A DNA stretch of 40,572 nucleotides from the IMG/VR virus record IMGVR_UViG_3300006790_000040, positions 1-40,572 of that record, one strand, 5' to 3'. This DNA is from a virus. The position numbers were made by a program, and so were the translations under genes. Every line of letters begins with the position of its first letter. Position 1 is the stretch's first letter. The notes beneath the pieces were generated by a model. It made no database searches. It saw only the letters and a program-made list of their open reading frames with translations, and was not told where the DNA came from. This document shows, in pieces, positions 24,401-31,693 of this stretch.

Positions 24401-26380
24401 AGCATCAATCATGCCCTTCACCTGCTCGCGCCTCTGCTCAGGCTTCATCGGAGCCACGGCGTTCTTGTAGTTCTCTTCAACAGGAGGCTTCTCAACCTCA
24501 GCCCCAGGCCTGAAGATCTCCTTAGGGTCAACTGATTCAAGGACATCCTTTGCTTCCGCAACCTCGGCGTCCCCGCCCTCTTCCCTGACAGGCTCAAAGT
24601 CCGCTGCCTTGACTGGGTCAACCAGAGCTCCACCTTCCCCGTCCTCAGAGGATTCCAAGCTATCCATCGGCAGGTCTAACTGGTTTAACAGCTCGACCAC
24701 TGCGCCAGACTGGTCCAGCTCTTCCACCAACTCGTCCTGAGTTATGGGATCTGCCTGCACCTCAACCTTCTCGGTAGCCAGCTTACGCCCTAGGAAGTGC
24801 TCACGCGCAGCCTTGCGGCTCTCGGTGTAATAAGCCACCACTGCTGGGTCGAAGGTTTCGGACGTGGTAAGAGTGATCTGATTGATCCGACCGGCTATGT
24901 CTGCGTTAGGCTCATCGAACGCGACAACCACGCCGTCGTCATCAGTTATGATCGTGTCGGACAGCTCTTCCTTAACAAGGTTCTCGATGTCATCCTTCTG
25001 CTCTTGTGTGAGCTTTCCGGTAAGGGTGTTAGCAACAGTCTCCTTGTCGACCTTGTCGAGCGTCTCTTTGACAGCATCCTCTTGAACCCGGTTAACCTCC
25101 TGAGTGCGGTCAGCATTAACCTTATCCATGATAGCCCCGAAGGTGCTACCGCCACCACCAGCCAGGATGCCAGCCGCTAAGCCAACTTCCATAGAGTGCT
25201 TGATGTTCTTCTTCTCCTCGTAGGTTAGGTCACCCCAGCCAGAGCTATCAATAGCTTCACCAAGGTCCATGCCTCTAGCAGACTTACCAGCCACAATGCC
25301 TACCCAAGTCTGGAAGGCCTCAGTGCCTGCCTCAACAGGGGCACCTGCCGCAATGCCTGATGCTATCTTACCCGGAACACTGTTAGTGATCTTGCTGTAG
25401 ATCCCACTCTTACTTTCTATAGGAATATCAACCCCCCGCACAGACTTCAGCACTTTGTTAAGCACCACTGTCGGGAGGATTGAGTCAGGCAGGGCGGAAA
25501 CCATACCACCCAGCAGTGCGTGGTTGAATGCGGTGTCGTTGTCGATGTCGGGATCAGAGTCAAGTTCACCGTAAATCTCACCTGCGTTTAACCCTAGAGA
25601 ATGGGCACCGCTCACCAATGCGCCTGCGCCTACTTGGTAGTATCTCTTTCGCGCCTCAGACAAGACTTCTTCACGCAGTATCTGTTTGCCTGAGGCATCA
25701 ACACCGAAGTTAATCTTCCCGAACGCCTGCGTCATAGCGCCGTCTGAGCCGTCACCAAGAGCGTCAGCAAGGCGCTTTTTCACCATGGCCTCAGTGGCCT
25801 TATCGCCCATCTCTTTCTTAACCTGCTCCCTGTACGCTCTCTCAAGGGTCTCTTTTATCGCCTTTCTGGTGGCAAAACCTTTTAAGCCGCCAGCAATCGC
25901 AAGAGGAACATCAGTTGGGTCAAGACCGGGTGCAATCTGAGTGCCTGCGATTGCGCCAATACCGGCCATTCCAATACTTTCAGCCACGGAAGGGGCAGCT
26001 TCACCTAAGGTGCTTGCCCACCTGTGGCTGTGTGATGTGCGTAGCTCAGGGGCAGAGGCCTTTTTTTGCCTTTCAAGGGCGTCCCTCTCAAAGTCCTCCG
26101 ATAAGCCCTCAAATCCTGCCTTGTCGGAGATCATTTTGCCCGCATAATTCCATGTAGCAAGAGCCCCCTGCCAGCTCCGGGCTGCCCCACGCTTAATCTC
26201 CTCCGTGCGGCTTAGTGGTATATACGAGTCTTGAGACTTCAGGAACTCGTCATAGTCGGCAGGGTAGTTGGTGCGTAACCAATCCTCACCTTTTTCATAC
26301 GCGTACCGTAACAGCACATCCCTGTCGGAAGACTTGTCTCCAGGTCTCTGGAGACGGTAGTAATCTACTAATTCAGCCAT
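12416..26380 (-). CDS. Giant multidomain virion/ejection protein (4654 aa)
   Basis: A single open frame of 4654 codons with no internal stop. Residues 1-450 hold alanine/glycine-rich hydrophobic segments (e.g. AESIGMAGIGAIAG, LAAGILAGGGGSTFG), expected if the protein is ejected and inserts in the host envelope. An acidic and charged region follows, and a Gly/Gln/Ser linker at about 1180. Around 1675-1700 is a distinct module with GTPWCIRANSTASNYL, then GDFHIYF. Residues about 1840-2260 look like a leucine-rich solenoid. Two HExxH zinc-peptidase sites follow: VDHEIGHAAW (His2580) and IVHEFSHSI (His2819, followed by LDEFVAEV). The rest is mostly helical, with a hydrophobic patch near 4320 and a Ser-rich end. 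Proteins of this size occur in Bcep22-like and N4-like podoviruses as virion components entering the cell. Peptidase targets and domain roles are inference. It follows two probable internal virion genes. Confidence 0.85.
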   Translation of the reverse strand: MAELVDYYRLQRPGDKSSDRDVLLRYAYEKGEDWLRTNYPADYDEFLKSQDSYIPLSRTEEIKRGAARSWQGALATWNYAGKMISDKAGFEGLSEDFERDALERQKKASAPELRTSHSHRWASTLGEAAPSVAESIGMAGIGAIAGTQIAPGLDPTDVPLAIAGGLKGFATRKAIKETLERAYREQVKKEMGDKATEAMVKKRLADALGDGSDGAMTQAFGKINFGVDASGKQILREEVLSEARKRYYQVGAGALVSGAHSLGLNAGEIYGELDSDPDIDNDTAFNHALLGGMVSALPDSILPTVVLNKVLKSVRGVDIPIESKSGIYSKITNSVPGKIASGIAAGAPVEAGTEAFQTWVGIVAGKSARGMDLGEAIDSSGWGDLTYEEKKNIKHSMEVGLAAGILAGGGGSTFGAIMDKVNADRTQEVNRVQEDAVKETLDKVDKETVANTLTGKLTQEQKDDIENLVKEELSDTIITDDDGVVVAFDEPNADIAGRINQITLTTSETFDPAVVAYYTESRKAAREHFLGRKLATEKVEVQADPITQDELVEELDQSGAVVELLNQLDLPMDSLESSEDGEGGALVDPVKAADFEPVREEGGDAEVAEAKDVLESVDPKEIFRPGAEVEKPPVEENYKNAVAPMKPEQRREQVKGMIDARITELEKEIEDRNAKVEKGFDNSKELAQLEGLDPDSEEYNRRMELALGAREYAITYSVDGKDVVETLTVPSDVDQMQQVNARLNEILEENPDSNPRAREVASTLKNAYIMQTNKLGLQLEELRRLSAGEIDTVSGVPVMMLDWQQMPAVFEDRSMEGNESDLVYPAFYDVSETGKVATDRLNEAITKAPKDNFEELGTILTNKARVSKHHNKSVSYRMVVLEHKSRADENDHKIVIVPISTASTSKAKKGATRFKVFAPSKESVARRQAYQKDLSEIMENYSVIGSMKLAVPVRASKELRESTLRYNLTKSEYNTLRDTLIRTRNRQAEAIDIAPFTATTQAGVTNEIVADEGAQYVSMAEGSQTAVSRSGLRSETGVQEREFAEDTDTIVSASTEELPSSESLAESIKSVQAEIVSIIDNVVVDDDTPDLGFNMALWVAETVENLLVDQTGSMSDGDLINAIYSPSQLAESSTSAEERQELKDGNVAVIAAKLKKQIYEVREGIEEAVPGADQQDTADAAGAGGTGQSGGVSGEDGSSQGDAAAGAVQVANHFGKAELEPSEGGSSTEYTNSLVEVNRAVVPHSTYAVDHNAKADEQAKTAVEEAERQAELADEEALKPRSEREAAIRAALDDLFAKRPELSDNNKVQLVRGGDGPVFKIGDFSYSLKDIENLKDPDNTLVQFARALDGMRSPDPQSSFEFLKNDDDPDEYSEISDELDRPGATLLPGTVKEKREVNLIAQEFILAAQKGFLSEGEVVDRVLDVESSGGPLPSYFNELVRRPDTLIDDKYFSLEPTERYRKKDMGRLPYLLPNVNGPKLTVENFFVDEVTGEKVDMSNPIDALRASDLGRKLYKISRDEEGRERLAIALSHEANQINKDRSSSLKALAYKLGDKVDLPTLIAEGSPDPSDAEFSPTEAAMIILMATRFNVNPGTGRTTRITDSNRVPVMDINMDGLLFIRNHLREGKKAKDAFVQGINDMTAKQKADNIREGKQGWVVYSGRESADELSKACAGTPWCIRANSTASNYLAGGDFHIYFENGQAEVAIRLEQGKIGEPPRGRNSNQSLPQSYMGIAEARLLSEKIPGAEDFISDRKFEKAVIKLSQTGEADDILYEYMSGGLMYNLDSGEIETRTKDFSGIRRRMRDGGESFFSEEVESFLKDNLPAREGDTKPAKLSKPLLVSGSITDSNPVIDLSFLEEIGEGGDLIIYFKGPKGLGNIDAETDEDITIDLSRLKSIKGSVRIDGIGSGLSFADLKINAPLLEEVEADSFDIENAGFIAPKLNRISTNVDFRFQGVSFEGFNLQEIEAFGDDVVIRDSTIKTGRDSRVPLKLRSTDGVDMTRSATDAELEVDARRAVTLDEVQIEALRRLSGSDVIDIMSVTARNDKAVTSLDVRRNMEDADDGVVLNVRKSELGPIHHTRDSLVRDVATAEEGYSDFVWAILYNLDSQGLSSLNNEHNRNLASKEGARGADINIDLTSADPVDLTWAGETVDRVNVHGGMASAGELGYGGGTINIKAPSFVNSFNANTANDIVVEGIERASIIKIEPPLAYGESDTNKIHPALYDIKGEEKISTQVVFKDTKEASEITSRGGSLSMPNLEKVDEVTFQNNNPVKQIEGPQRDLTQLEKIGAYFTGRSIKRFYDIPAGKVMGGDLSEGFRHYMDGSATYYANETGDNAAAEELKKTGERPKAELSLPKLSSKAYGEFVYGRGTMRLDALTTKEEFDRFQENSVPSIIIHTGLNVSLSPDVELSLPKDVLENADAVILYNPTTVSTKSSRQVVEHSVVHAEASGLSFVNMDVVDSESGKPLSMGDVYRIHYAFHENMAELFSLKGSVESDRFLRRNFDRTQFSARERNELLGKFQPTDDSSLEEIPSLLDSRTGTGAWESRLASNGSESWVELNLDVIEAQDVEFKVDHEIGHAAWRDETREAFEELWNSLTETQRNDISTTVNKLYNEDQGVEEERVRALEEIRRIAQQNEQSASAWQKFVEFIKRIYRRITGQEHKEPEQIAASLVAFGERQITGKSPSVKALDAESGGRSITTSLADKFDTDAESIAYYRDAMRGEDQFLTATHALDWANSLLSNDYYSDIIELLKSSSFVTENTRFGIEVNKDEKFAGWQVDESDGDGGVGSNSVTVNLRQIEDDRALARTIVHEFSHSILGRTIENYERGDSALLSEEATRSLKRLERLLMRARKEVDKNAGESGAWRDVYGLKNLDEFVAEVSSAEDDLFKILSQMEGLSQGETFYESVKLQIVDLFKGILKTMRRTFGYEDRFGEFTLEGTAFEEAVYDTLFLYGRAANGKEASRVPILDQKTMSRPLEFDDDLGRVRLGNPTKYKTTSISTDPTVSADTDLDRQSALKQNFASWGHVDSVMKSMFDKFKSDKLNQRELEYGAFVRQMGRLAKSPDEMLKLINQRLVDIGEQTVNVSIDDLTSKDRAMRDAYSLLLRAYTNIQRNRIKAEHSIDKQQESVNTSNKELTELIENYDDAKVLAKAAEKELRNFINVLDLQKSKGPEAGLIGAMLRAFPNMNNYGKSVDAVARRLTKPAKGEEEASQVMLLTLMEEIAKSGVDLNAQGLADTVKLLIENRRSEPGASQEDRYDIARALEMIAPGDATQQHAALALMAAFARRNSHFFGLAALRKDADRGKANEIIKVAMDPDKDAGQRARGMLKFNKRYAKHVERVLTKLNKHKREHRKKMRGLKISREFVDFDNSTRPVLLAAMADLESKLGVEQGPKSTVTQKSLWVASEGAEYLVPTSPEQTSEMLSKETPKMFTYIPEDATKARGEMAADLERMYLWLNAPGRVKDKTYNFVKRTYEGLSNELNIGEYEAARRSAVLKVIGTFQDKIEKTGSPVLKGIGTMISKFAGLSKRHTMLEPISHQWALAERDAITAVYKGREGAKELFRKNVYNPALAYFENNQQLLDGSESVEEAKRKAFQDIRKMLSTDTEVGLAIRSDDEAWAAIENLLNKTGEMSSALLEQKQEMGLLVLDDRGAAPYFRKAVGAELFTVSRQISAPIASVAAEMGKAGNGWRRMRTRKDGSQAMGNNSPVEVRDSITEALLDGRDDEVRAQLIRQNKGNVWTQFLGPLALKQGESVFSEAQYVGTEGSEFQMMAARSDVQEAYEAAADGDMLAFADNLYAATGGDVNDAAKRATYVGEVAHTLQSIFNTLYTNLDYTADPKQIRETGDGMNRVMLDARAAEGFPSEWVDYMTFEEQQVLSIVRTFALQASFGQNLEGLERDLKAAENDFQKQVNFLESIQELTPKQQRAAAEKEYGKGGYRIILGARTNMGLANDLGKAVKMMVRNEAASTPAEMGSAYEVLQALTGVVVQSFKTALVDTSSMFVMPFSKYGVNRIGSGQSLKGLNMFKQAFGSLFQAFGRQMDLDGGWQKEYTRTNLGDMDTMVGGMDRIHSAMHREIIGTEEYDLSGNPVTSGAFNRLRRGTKRFVVKSSRVVREMLGTGIMGAGSMGSDVKYATLKPQAIFTQVGQWMHAANVINTWKAYNELVIKAADHLDSNPANNVEKGYRLDHKSVGYPKEAFEYMVNKLAEYGMSLETLAQGFRRNRDRQHPFTDQQLRNLSVMAQAEITKETSIKSRPTFVYTSEAGRLTNPLMGWSVAKTADVVSDFRAFDKSGEFSYRLLLQSLMPYTAIIPMSLAFVWMRERWEEKALRKKANVLQLKDAWDEDGFNAGQFSVALMDRLNRVGTFGMAGDAINSAINPATGRDFRIENRVFLISMIMGTGETLAYWVRSGMPVDYQNFVRPAIQTAGGSGYLEAYQVVNTLGDLDNQEARVTNRLNIENWVRVAGRGQGLDIRKPIGIRGVPNASKPHFKNMAIAALSNDSAMFEQSRSAAEAVLREAGKSEEEIEDKIKEAFRYNHPARKVFNALPTKAEFDSLIQAIPSEYRSDIVRALDLYNEYGKRVGVTPWEGKAEPSSEGGSSRRSSSSSIREQILRKMGGSGRSSGPRSMEDIRRSMMRRSMSGY

Positions 26381-26386
26381 TATGTT

Positions 26387-29300
26387 TTAAGGTTGTGGTA
26401 TGGGGATAGAGGGTCCAGCTGGGCCGCGTTCGATCTGAATCAACCGCCTCTCCATTTCCTCTAATGAGATAAGACCATTCCGCCAGTCACTTCGTACTTG
26501 AGCCTTGGCGGCTTCCTCCATGGAAGTTTGTGGCACAGGCGCAGGGCTCTGGTTAGGGAGTACTGGGCCTGGGTACATCCTGCTAATCCTGTAATCAATG
26601 TCCGCCTCTGATGGATGGGGGTACTTTATCGGAGACTGAATAAACTGAGGAATGTTGTACCCCTGAGAGGTTGTGTCCAGAGGCTCGTAATAGCGCTGGT
26701 CCACTGGCGGCGGCACTGACGGCGCATTTGCGTAAGGGTGCGGCTTAGCAGGTGCAGGCTGCTTAGGAACAATCTGACCATCTATCATTGTAAAGTCAGA
26801 TGGGGACATGGGAACGGGCGCTGAGCCAACTGGAGGAGGCGCTGGAGGCGCTGGAGGCGGGGGCAAAAAGTTGTCCTCTTCATACTGAGCACGCTCACCC
26901 ACCACGTTGTAAGGTGCGGGGGCAGGCAGGGACCTTGTGTACCCAGCGTCTCTGATCGAAGGCGCAACACCGGACGCAGAAGGCCCTTCTGGCTCCATAT
27001 ATACGGTTGGCTTTGGAACGGATGGTGCCTCGGGAAAGAACGGCTCCTTGTTCATTCTCTTGACCAGCCCAACACGAGAGAACTGCTCTATAGGTGAGCG
27101 CTGATGGGACCCAAAATGCTGTAGGTCGGACCAATCATCACTGAAAGGCAGCCCTTCCGTTCTGTACTTTTCCTCCCACGTCTTAGGCTGGCTTGCTATG
27201 TAGTCCTTATTGAACGAAGAGTTTGCTGCGTCAGCCCTGGCAAGGTCCTGCCTCAAGTCACCCATAGGAAAGCCAAGTTTCTTAGCGAGATCTACAGCCT
27301 TGTCACCACGAGCCATCAGTAAAGCTCTGTCTGTTTCGTTTAAGGACTTGTCCCTTTCATTGAAAAAAGTTTTTGTAGCTGCAACAGCGTTGTTAAGCTG
27401 ATTCCTCATCTCATCCGGACCTGCGCCAAAGTATGCACCAGCGTCAGTGTCTGTTCCGTCAGAGTTCCTGCTCGCCACTATGTTAAGCGCATTGTACGGG
27501 GAACGGGGATTTATTAGGTTGAACATCCCCGCAAAGCCTGTGCTCTGGTTCTTCAGGTCATCATCAGTGAGGCGTTCTCGAAAAAACTCAGCATGTTTCT
27601 TACCCCCAGACTCAGCCCACTCCTTTCGCATTTGAGTATACTCTGGACCAGCCTTATACCTGTAAGGGTGGTTTAGTGGGATGTTTGTTGGATTCTCATC
27701 CATCGTGTTGGGGTTATCGAAAGTGCCTTGCAGCTTATCAGGTATGCTTGAAACCCCTCCTTCCGGTGGAACAGGCATCCCTTCCATGCCTTGATCTAAT
27801 GGAGCGTTAGGGTCAGCCCAACCCTCTTCAGTCGGAACAGGAAGGCTACCGCCAGCAGTGCCTGGTGAGGCCGAAGCACCTGAGGCACTTGGCAAAGCAG
27901 TCTGCCCAGCCTGTGGGACACTACTGCCAGCACTTGGCAATGCAGACTGGGCAGGCTGGGCAGCCTGAGGCAAACTTCTACCGCCCATGTAATAGAACGA
28001 GTTTTTGTTTTTCGAATCGAACAGTGAGGTCTGTCCAAGGTAATCTCTTTTGTCTCTATCAATAAACCCAATCTCCCTCGTGAGTTTTTCTATGTTCCCA
28101 TAAAGAGCTGATATCTTCGGGCCTTGCGTAAAATCTTGCAGGGCTGTAGCCAAGCCTGCGGGGTTAACATTCCCATCCCTGTCTACGGCATCGTTGCTAA
28201 GATTCTTAAGCCTTTCAGTCCTAGCAGTTTCAATGATCTTGCCAACACTCTCGTCAAGGCCCTGTTTAGTGAAAATAGTGTTACCAGTGCCGCTCATGGC
28301 TTGCACTATCCCCGCTATCTTAGCCTCATCCCCGCTCCTTACATCTGCTATAATTCCATCACGCAAATTCTCAGGCGCAAGCATAGCGATTTGCATTGCC
28401 ACTTTCGGGTTGCTGACAATCCCGGCTATAGAGTATTGCCGGAGGTTGTTGTCGCCCGCCAGCATACGCTCCATTTGGATATTCTGCTGAATTAACTCAC
28501 TGGCTTTCTCCCTTATCGCACTATCAAACCGATCAACCTCCATCCTTGTAGTGGCCCCATACACGCCGATCTCAAGGCCATCTAGATTAACAATATTATT
28601 CAGCTGATCTTCAGGGATCTCTTCGATAGCCCCCATCTTCCTTAGCTTAGCGTACTGGGACTTAACATCAGCATGTCTCTGGGCTAGGTTTTTTGTGGAC
28701 GCAAGTTCAATCTCAGTAAGCGCCTTTTGCTTAGCCAATGCCTGCACCTTTTCGGCTGTAGTGAGCCCTTCCTCTGGGTCCGGTACCTCAGCCTTGTACC
28801 TCCTCGTAATTTGGTCATCGAACTTCTGCTGCTCACGGATGTCTACCGCATTCGCGTATTCCGTGGCCAGCCTGATAACGTAAGCACCAACCCCCTCACC
28901 TTCCTCCTGCTCTGGAGGTAGCTGTCGTATCTTCTGATACTCAATGAGAAGGTTATCCCTTCTGCGCTCCTGTTCCTCCGTGTCCTCATTAAGATCGGTT
29001 GCCTTCTTGATCTCCCGCGAGAGGTCTACTGTCGCTTTCTTTAGGTTCTCAATCTTCTCTGGGTCAGCCTCTATGTGCTTTTCATCTACCCCAGCCAGAA
29101 CGGCAGCACTTACCATAGCGTTATAGGAGCGCTCAAGTGCCAGCTTATTGACTCGGGCCTCAGCTTCTTTTTCATCTAGCTTGCGTAGTTCGCGGGCCTC
29201 CGCCGCGTCCTCCTTAGCCTCCTCACGCCTCTTCTGGATCTGGTCCTCAGAGTACTCCCGCTGCTCTTTCAGACGGTCAAAGTACCGCTCGTCCGCCCGA

Positions 29301-29506
29301 CGTTCTGCATCAAGCTTTTCCTTTCGGTCCATGTCCCGCTCAATGAGGCTGCGCTCAAAGTCGTTGTCCTGTGCACGCAACTGAAGGGCGAAGTTATCCA
29401 TCGCCTTCTTGCGGTTCATGATCTGCCCAAGGTATGAGCCCAGTTCAGAGCGCAACTGATCACTAGCTGCAGTGCTTGGGTTCTGAATATATCTAGGAGT
29501 AGCCAT
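26387..29506 (-). CDS. Large probable internal virion protein
   Basis: 1039 aa. Residues about 30-130 form a strongly charged coiled coil (RMSRS-type Arg/Glu/Lys heptads, e.g. DRKEKLDAERRADERYFDRL). The central part is helical with NNLRQYSIAGIV and similar. Residues about 510-560 and 840-1020 are Pro/Ala/Ser-rich linkers (PPPPAPPAPPPVG). It is not recognised. Position directly before the giant gene (6-bp gap) and coiled-coil content suit a virion ejection-complex protein. Confidence 0.6.
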   Translation of the reverse strand: MATPRYIQNPSTAASDQLRSELGSYLGQIMNRKKAMDNFALQLRAQDNDFERSLIERDMDRKEKLDAERRADERYFDRLKEQREYSEDQIQKRREEAKEDAAEARELRKLDEKEAEARVNKLALERSYNAMVSAAVLAGVDEKHIEADPEKIENLKKATVDLSREIKKATDLNEDTEEQERRRDNLLIEYQKIRQLPPEQEEGEGVGAYVIRLATEYANAVDIREQQKFDDQITRRYKAEVPDPEEGLTTAEKVQALAKQKALTEIELASTKNLAQRHADVKSQYAKLRKMGAIEEIPEDQLNNIVNLDGLEIGVYGATTRMEVDRFDSAIREKASELIQQNIQMERMLAGDNNLRQYSIAGIVSNPKVAMQIAMLAPENLRDGIIADVRSGDEAKIAGIVQAMSGTGNTIFTKQGLDESVGKIIETARTERLKNLSNDAVDRDGNVNPAGLATALQDFTQGPKISALYGNIEKLTREIGFIDRDKRDYLGQTSLFDSKNKNSFYYMGGRSLPQAAQPAQSALPSAGSSVPQAGQTALPSASGASASPGTAGGSLPVPTEEGWADPNAPLDQGMEGMPVPPEGGVSSIPDKLQGTFDNPNTMDENPTNIPLNHPYRYKAGPEYTQMRKEWAESGGKKHAEFFRERLTDDDLKNQSTGFAGMFNLINPRSPYNALNIVASRNSDGTDTDAGAYFGAGPDEMRNQLNNAVAATKTFFNERDKSLNETDRALLMARGDKAVDLAKKLGFPMGDLRQDLARADAANSSFNKDYIASQPKTWEEKYRTEGLPFSDDWSDLQHFGSHQRSPIEQFSRVGLVKRMNKEPFFPEAPSVPKPTVYMEPEGPSASGVAPSIRDAGYTRSLPAPAPYNVVGERAQYEEDNFLPPPPAPPAPPPVGSAPVPMSPSDFTMIDGQIVPKQPAPAKPHPYANAPSVPPPVDQRYYEPLDTTSQGYNIPQFIQSPIKYPHPSEADIDYRISRMYPGPVLPNQSPAPVPQTSMEEAAKAQVRSDWRNGLISLEEMERRLIQIERGPAGPSIPIPQP

Positions 29507-29508
29507 GA

Positions 29509-31227
29509 TTATTTAAGGTTGTTAAGCGAATTTATCGCTGCCTGATTATCGAACACTTGCTGCTTGGGAAGCCCTCCGCCCAACAAGCCAGCACCTTGCA
29601 GAGTGAACTCTTGAGGGCTACTAAACGTCATAGCTTGGCCAGAGCGGTTAAACCCAGGGAAGTTGCCCATAGGTGGTGCTGACGACTGAGCTGGACCGTA
29701 AACCCGGTCCAAGTACTGGTTCTGAAGGTCCACTTTGTTCTTATGGCTTTGGTTGAGCAGTGCCATTTGGTTGTTGTGCAACCCGGTCTGCATAGCGTTC
29801 TGGGTAAGGCCCCCACCTATGGTGCTCAACACAGTGCCAAGAGTGTTGTTAACTTGAGCCTGCTTTACTGGAACCGTAGGTGCTTGGTACTGTCCGGGTC
29901 CGATTCGATACATGCTCATGCCCTGCATACGCTGACCCTGCAGCGCCTGCATTGCCCGCTCTGGCTGACTCAACATCTGCTGAGCACTGCCTGTGAGTTG
30001 CTCACCAAGGTTAATGTTGCCCAGCCTTAGGTTGATATCATCAAGCTTCATCTGCCTGCGCTCGTTCTCTGTGTCGAACTGCTCTCCAAGCGTCTGGGTA
30101 TCGGATGCCTGACGACGTGTCAGAGAGTTGATGATGTTCTGCTGTGCGATTTTCTCAGCGTCCAATCTCTGGGACTCGTTCTGCACATCAGTACCAGCAA
30201 GGGCTCGTGCGATGTTGAGGCGGTCCGCCTCGTTTTGCATGTTGGCCTGAACTCGGGACTGACGCCAACGCTCCTGGTCAGCTAGGTTTTGCGACTGAGC
30301 CGCTTGCAACGCGTTGGAGTATCGGTCTGCGGCATCAAGTGATGCACGCGCCCGCATGGCGTTGACAGCAGTGGAGCTACCACCGTAGGTGCGGCCTGCT
30401 CCCATCTGATTGATCTGCTCGTTTAGGTTCCGCTGCGCGTTAGCACGAACCATCTCGGCACCTTGGAGGCGCTGCTCTAGGAATGGGTCAAGGTACTGTG
30501 AGTCAGTAGCCTCTAGCCGAAGCCGAGCTGTCTCCGGGCTCTCTCCTGCCAGTACAGCCTGACGACGCATGTCGTAGAGGTTTTCGTACTGGGAGGGGTC
30601 AAACAGTTGCTGCTCAGCAGCCTCTAGCTGTGGGATGTATCGGTCACGTACACCAGCAAACTGTGAGCGAACATCTTGCAGTGGCTGATACGCAGCCATT
30701 CTCTCATCTAGGATGCCCCCGTCAAAGATACCCCTAGCAGTGGATAGACCAGCCTCAGATATGGGCGCGTATTGGTCGCGCAGCCCCTCAAGCGCCTCAA
30801 ACTCAACCCGAACCTTTTCAGCGTTCAGGGCGTCAAGCTCCCCACGCAGTCGATTGATTGTGCTCTCGTCAGTGCTCTCGTCAATCTCGGCCTGCTTGGC
30901 CATGATTTGATCGGCAAGACCACGGGCCTCTTCGTTGATGCCACCAAGAGCGTACCTCTGGGAGAGGGGCGTAAGCACGTTGCTCTCGAAGGGGCGCTGC
31001 AGAAGGGTCATCACACCCTCGCGATTGCGCCTGTCAGCCTCTAGCTCAGCGCGTTGCTGCGCGTCGTAGGCGGCCATGTTGTTTTGGTACTGCTGCTCGG
31101 CTGCCTTACGGCTGGCTCTTGCGCTAAGTATTGATCCTCCGATACCAAGCGCGGTGCCAGCTACAGCTCCCGCTGTGCCGCCAATACCTATACCCGCTAT
31201 CGCCGCTCCTATTGCTGGTAGTGCCAT
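29509..31227 (-). CDS. Probable internal virion protein with N-terminal membrane segment
   Basis: 572 aa. The first 35 residues are a Gly/Ala-rich hydrophobic segment (GAAIAGIGIGGTAGAVAG, then ALGIGGSILSARAS), followed by a long Gln/Arg/Ala-rich helical coiled-coil region, as in phage internal core proteins of the T7 gp14 type. The C-terminus carries Gly/Gln/Met-rich linkers. With the 1039-aa and 4654-aa proteins it likely forms the ejection set that crosses the envelope. It is named by layout, not by sequence match. Confidence 0.6.
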   Translation of the reverse strand: MALPAIGAAIAGIGIGGTAGAVAGTALGIGGSILSARASRKAAEQQYQNNMAAYDAQQRAELEADRRNREGVMTLLQRPFESNVLTPLSQRYALGGINEEARGLADQIMAKQAEIDESTDESTINRLRGELDALNAEKVRVEFEALEGLRDQYAPISEAGLSTARGIFDGGILDERMAAYQPLQDVRSQFAGVRDRYIPQLEAAEQQLFDPSQYENLYDMRRQAVLAGESPETARLRLEATDSQYLDPFLEQRLQGAEMVRANAQRNLNEQINQMGAGRTYGGSSTAVNAMRARASLDAADRYSNALQAAQSQNLADQERWRQSRVQANMQNEADRLNIARALAGTDVQNESQRLDAEKIAQQNIINSLTRRQASDTQTLGEQFDTENERRQMKLDDINLRLGNINLGEQLTGSAQQMLSQPERAMQALQGQRMQGMSMYRIGPGQYQAPTVPVKQAQVNNTLGTVLSTIGGGLTQNAMQTGLHNNQMALLNQSHKNKVDLQNQYLDRVYGPAQSSAPPMGNFPGFNRSGQAMTFSSPQEFTLQGAGLLGGGLPKQQVFDNQAAINSLNNLK

Positions 31228-31671
31228 TTACTTTTTCCCTCCATCCGTTGCGTCATCTTCCTGGCAGTTTTGCCATTGCATTTGGCGCAGTTCCGGTATG
31301 TGTTTTTCCACTGCCTCACGACCGCCCAAAATGAATGCAATCGTACAGGCCACTTCCGTATAAATGTCATAAGCCTTTATCTTGGGGGCTCCCTGCCCGT
31401 TACTAAACTTCCACGAAGAAACCGCGTTCATTATTACAGGCACAAGTGAGTCTTTGTACCGCTGGAAGAACGGGTTAAGTGGCGCGTCTAGAAGTAAGAA
31501 CTGAAACGCCCGCTCGGCTGTTTCAGGGTCAACTGACTCGTCATCAATTATATGGTCCCAAGTAAGGACAGAGTCACACAGTCCGTTGTAGAACTTGAAT
31601 GCGTCCTCATCCCCCTTGCAGATCTCTTCCATCTTTCTCCAGATGGCCAGCTGTGTTTCAGTGTGAGTCAT
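31228..31671 (-). CDS. Hypothetical helical protein in virion operon
   Basis: 147 aa, all helical in appearance, with DHIIDDESVDPETAERAFQF, then LLLDAPLNPFFQRYKDSL, and a charged acidic end. I do not recognise a function but similar helical proteins accompany the internal virion genes of podoviruses. It is 1 bp from the stop of the neighbouring gene's start side, fully in the operon. Confidence 0.55.
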   Translation of the reverse strand: MTHTETQLAIWRKMEEICKGDEDAFKFYNGLCDSVLTWDHIIDDESVDPETAERAFQFLLLDAPLNPFFQRYKDSLVPVIMNAVSSWKFSNGQGAPKIKAYDIYTEVACTIAFILGGREAVEKHIPELRQMQWQNCQEDDATDGGKK

Positions 31672-31693
31672 TACGCGCCACTAGGAGCAGGGT

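Noticed and set aside
12416-26380. Several separate plus-strand genes opposite the giant gene
   Set aside because: Many plus-strand frames of 60-180 codons exist here but all are antisense shadows of one continuous minus-strand gene.
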